Source of the DNA: Pyrenophora tritici-repentis
Taxonomy: Eukaryota > Ascomycota > Dothideomycetes > Pleosporales > Pleosporaceae
NCBI RefSeq assembly: GCF_003171515.1
Contig: NC_089393.1
Location: 2,108,001-2,172,000, forward strand
Reading direction: 5' to 3'
Length of the DNA: 64,000 bases
Shown: positions 61,705-64,000 of the stretch, one piece after another
Position numbering within the stretch: position 1 is the stretch's first letter
Layout: each line of letters opens with the position of its first letter
Translations under genes and position numbers: made by a program
Notes under the pieces: generated by a model
The model's database searches: none
The model's input: only the letters and a program-made list of their open reading frames with translations
Told to the model about the DNA's origin: nothing

Positions 61705-63412
61705 GAGTCAGGACAGATCCATGCAACGCCCAAACTCTGACCTTTCAATTTCATCACGGATCAACACAAAACCGGGTGTTTTTGGCTGGGCGCGGATACC
61801 GCGGGGTTAAAAATAGGACGAAGCTATGAAAGTGTTATGCTAGACAACATGAATGAATAAATAATAATCAGCACAGCCTCTAGTACCACATGAGAAAACA
61901 TGATGTGACGTTGAAGCTCCCCGCCTTGGTCTGCATAGTAGCGGAGCTGCCCCTGTCGATGCGTTTTCTAGCGTTCATCTATGAGTTAGTTCCCGAGGTA
62001 GTTCGCCCCTGAGTTCGCGCGGATATGTTGGGTTCCCATGCAAACGACAAGTACACGGATTCCATTTCCGGGTTTAGTTTCCGGTTGTCAGGTTCCGGAG
62101 CTTCCAATCAAGAAGTCCCGCCCCGTGTGTTAGCAATGAGAGTCGCGGGGTAGATCGGGTATTTAGGTTGGATTATCAAGAAATGGGTATCATCGGCGTT
62201 GCTGTAGTTTCCAGAACTTCGTGGCTATACCACGGACTCTTGTTCCTTAACCTTGTCACTCGTGTGGAGTTTTAAGGTGCCAGTCGCTTGAGATCTGACT
62301 CTTAGGACGCCAATCTGCAGAAGTTGTCTTTTTGCGAGGACGCGATAAGGTTTGATTTCAGTTTAGATATAATATACATATGCAAGTCGCATGATCCTTA
62401 AGGAATTATGAATCATGTGCATCATGGCGTTGTTGCGGTCTTTCCCTCTACATCTGTAGACACATCCGGAGATGTCCGCTCTCCTAGATCAGAACTGTGA
62501 TTTCGAATGACGTGTCCTATGTACCTGCCCAGCCCTATACTATCGTAGAGTGAAATCAATAGGAAAACACCTTTCCTTCAGAACTAGCGACGAGCGAAAC
62601 TCCGGTAACATTATATATGCCGCTAATTATCTTGGCATTGCTTAGTCATGTGATGACCTTGGCCGCGAATGGAACCTGCATTGCAGCGCTCCACTTATCC
62701 CCTACTTTCAAGCCCAACATCACCTAGTTTTGATTCCTGGAGCTGACAACTAGCTTGTGTCTGACCTGTAGTCACTGCAGCTTCGGTTTTGCCTATCTCG
62801 ACAACGGAAAGTACGTATACATAGCTTAGAGTTGCGATCGGCCTTTGACACATTGCGAGCAAAACCCATTACCGCGCTGCAGGGCCAAACGAACTTTACT
62901 TACCGTACTACAGAACGCCACATAGCCAAGTAAGTCCCAACCGATACGTAGATCAAAGGTTCTCAATACCTTTACCCTACGCCGGGCTGCGACACGTGGT
63001 CGTGCTGCGACTTGGTTATCTCTCAGTATACATTGTGTCGTCGGCATAGCTAGCTCAATGCGGTAGCAATAACCTTGGTCAGTATTCCCATTCTTATGAA
63101 TACTGAACGATCGCCTTGTTTCAACACGATCTCTATACCGACAAAGACTGCTGGTCGTTGACATTATTGGTACCTTTTGCCACCGCTCATTGCATCCTGT
63201 TAGAACTGTCTGCGTATCGACGAGGCAGGATATGAGAAAGCGCGACCGCGGCATGGTTATGGATTGCGATTTTTCATGTCATCATGCAATACCTAACCAA
63301 GGCACCTGATTGTTTCGTTCGATACAATCCCCATCGCTAATACATATACATAGTTGCCGGCCCGCGACTGTAAAACGAGGCGTACTACGCCCGTTTTATT
63401 TCAAGTGCAGTA
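61705..63412. other. Intergenic, no gene supported
   Basis: 1.7 kb, locally AT-rich around 62340-62420 and 62580-62640. The open minus-strand frame at 62826-63254 has no recognisable domain or splice logic. Confidence 0.45.
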
Positions 63413-64000
63413 ATGGAAGACGAAGACTACACCATGGGAGATGACTCAATCATCGTCTCAACAGAGCCCAACGGTGATCACGCACCGAATACCGTTGTTC
63501 CATCGGATATTTTTGGCAATAGCAAAGGACTAATGTTTACCAAACACGAGCAGCTGCCATTTCATAGCCCATCAAAGGCGCCTTCCTTACTGCAACCCAG
63601 TGCCCAAAAAAGTAGTCCTGGACCTCATCGAACTACCAAGTCGCCCAGTGCATGGTCCGATAAGATGAGCATGTCGCGGCCAACACCGGTTCGACGCACG
63701 AGCCCGCAAGTTCGTATACCTCCAAAGCCAACCTCGTCTGCGCTTGCGTATGCGACATCAAAGACAGGTCTGGTGTATGACCCTCGTATGCGGTTTCACG
63801 CAGAACTCCCAGACATGAACATCAATCCCGACGACATCCATCCTGAGGATCCTAGGCGCATCCACTCAATCTTCAAGGAAATCAAAGAAGCTGGTCTTGT
63901 CGCATCCAGCACTTCTGAGGAAGATCAACAAGACCATTGCTGGAGGATTGCGACACGATATGCCACAAAGCCCGAGATATTGCTCATACACACCGAAGAG
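63413..64000 (+). CDS. HDA1: HDA1-type class II histone deacetylase, 5' part only
   Basis: Zinc-dependent lysine deacetylase acting on histones in transcriptional repression; the window ends inside the gene, so only 196 residues are seen, open to the last base. The first 120 residues are Ser/Pro-rich and poorly conserved (KSPSAWSDKMSMSRPTPVRR). Then TGLVYDPRMRFHAELPDMN and HPEDPRRIHSIFKEIKEAGLV match the start of the HDA1/Clr3 catalytic domain. The catalytic His/Asp residues and the C-terminal Arb2 domain must lie beyond the window. The start at 63413 is the first in-frame ATG. No intron is visible so far. Confidence 0.9.
   Translation, partial: MEDEDYTMGDDSIIVSTEPNGDHAPNTVVPSDIFGNSKGLMFTKHEQLPFHSPSKAPSLLQPSAQKSSPGPHRTTKSPSAWSDKMSMSRPTPVRRTSPQVRIPPKPTSSALAYATSKTGLVYDPRMRFHAELPDMNINPDDIHPEDPRRIHSIFKEIKEAGLVASSTSEEDQQDHCWRIATRYATKPEILLIHTEE

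Noticed and set aside
62826..63254. 142-codon minus-strand frame upstream of HDA1
   Set aside because: No family motif and composition like the surrounding spacer.

Overview
This window is nuclear DNA of a filamentous ascomycete (Pezizomycotina). Genes carry short GT-AG introns, mostly 45-75 nt with CTAAC-like branch sites, and sit on both strands with 0.3-2 kb spacers. Family content and protein flavour (GH55 glucanase, HDA1, SPT23-like factor, a MYND-type tandem family, AT-rich relic blocks) fit Dothideomycetes, probably Pleosporales. That placement is inference, not a sequence match. All gene models below were built by reading splice sites and checking that the frame and the family motifs are continuous across each junction.

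Layout. 0.36-1.83 kb: phosphoserine aminotransferase (+). 3.7-6.0 kb: seven-helix GPCR-like membrane protein with a long tail (+). 8.0-9.9 kb: amino-acid permease (-). 10.3-13.4 kb: mitochondrial leucyl-tRNA synthetase (+). 13.7-14.75 kb: AIM32 (+). 15.0-18.3 kb: a tandem family of small Cys-rich proteins, the last member a frameshifted double-MYND gene (+). 18.5-20.7 kb: PCF11 (-), divergent from IWS1 at 21.5-23.0 kb (+). 23.5-26.2 kb: secreted GH55 glucanase (-). 27.5-28.5 kb: unknown protein (-). 29.0-29.6 kb: complex I NDUFA8-like subunit (-), divergent from NUP57 at 30.05-31.4 kb (+). 31.85-32.15 kb: tiny three-exon TOM5 (-). 32.6-33.8 kb: APC15 (-). 33.8-41.6 kb: gene-poor tract with an AT-rich block, short repeats and microsatellites. 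41.6-43.4 kb: SPT23/MGA2-type DNA-binding factor (+). 45.4-47.4 kb: mitochondrial ClpX (-), divergent from glycogen branching enzyme at 48.0-50.3 kb (+). 52.1-54.1 kb: ATP synthase beta (+). 54.1-57.5 kb: gene-free, AT-rich, probably decayed repeats. 57.5-58.3 kb: cytochrome c oxidase subunit COX5 (-), divergent from GAPDH at 60.45-61.7 kb (+). 63.4 kb to the end: N-terminus of an HDA1-type histone deacetylase (+).

The genes do not form one pathway. Seven of them are mitochondrial (LeuRS, AIM32, NDUFA8, TOM5, ClpX, ATP2, COX5), and several others serve basic nuclear functions. The least described parts are the MYND-associated tandem family at 15-18.3 kb, the short dispersed repeat at 27.4/33.9 kb, the near-perfect hairpin at 51.0-51.1 kb and the decayed repeat block at 54.7-56.7 kb.
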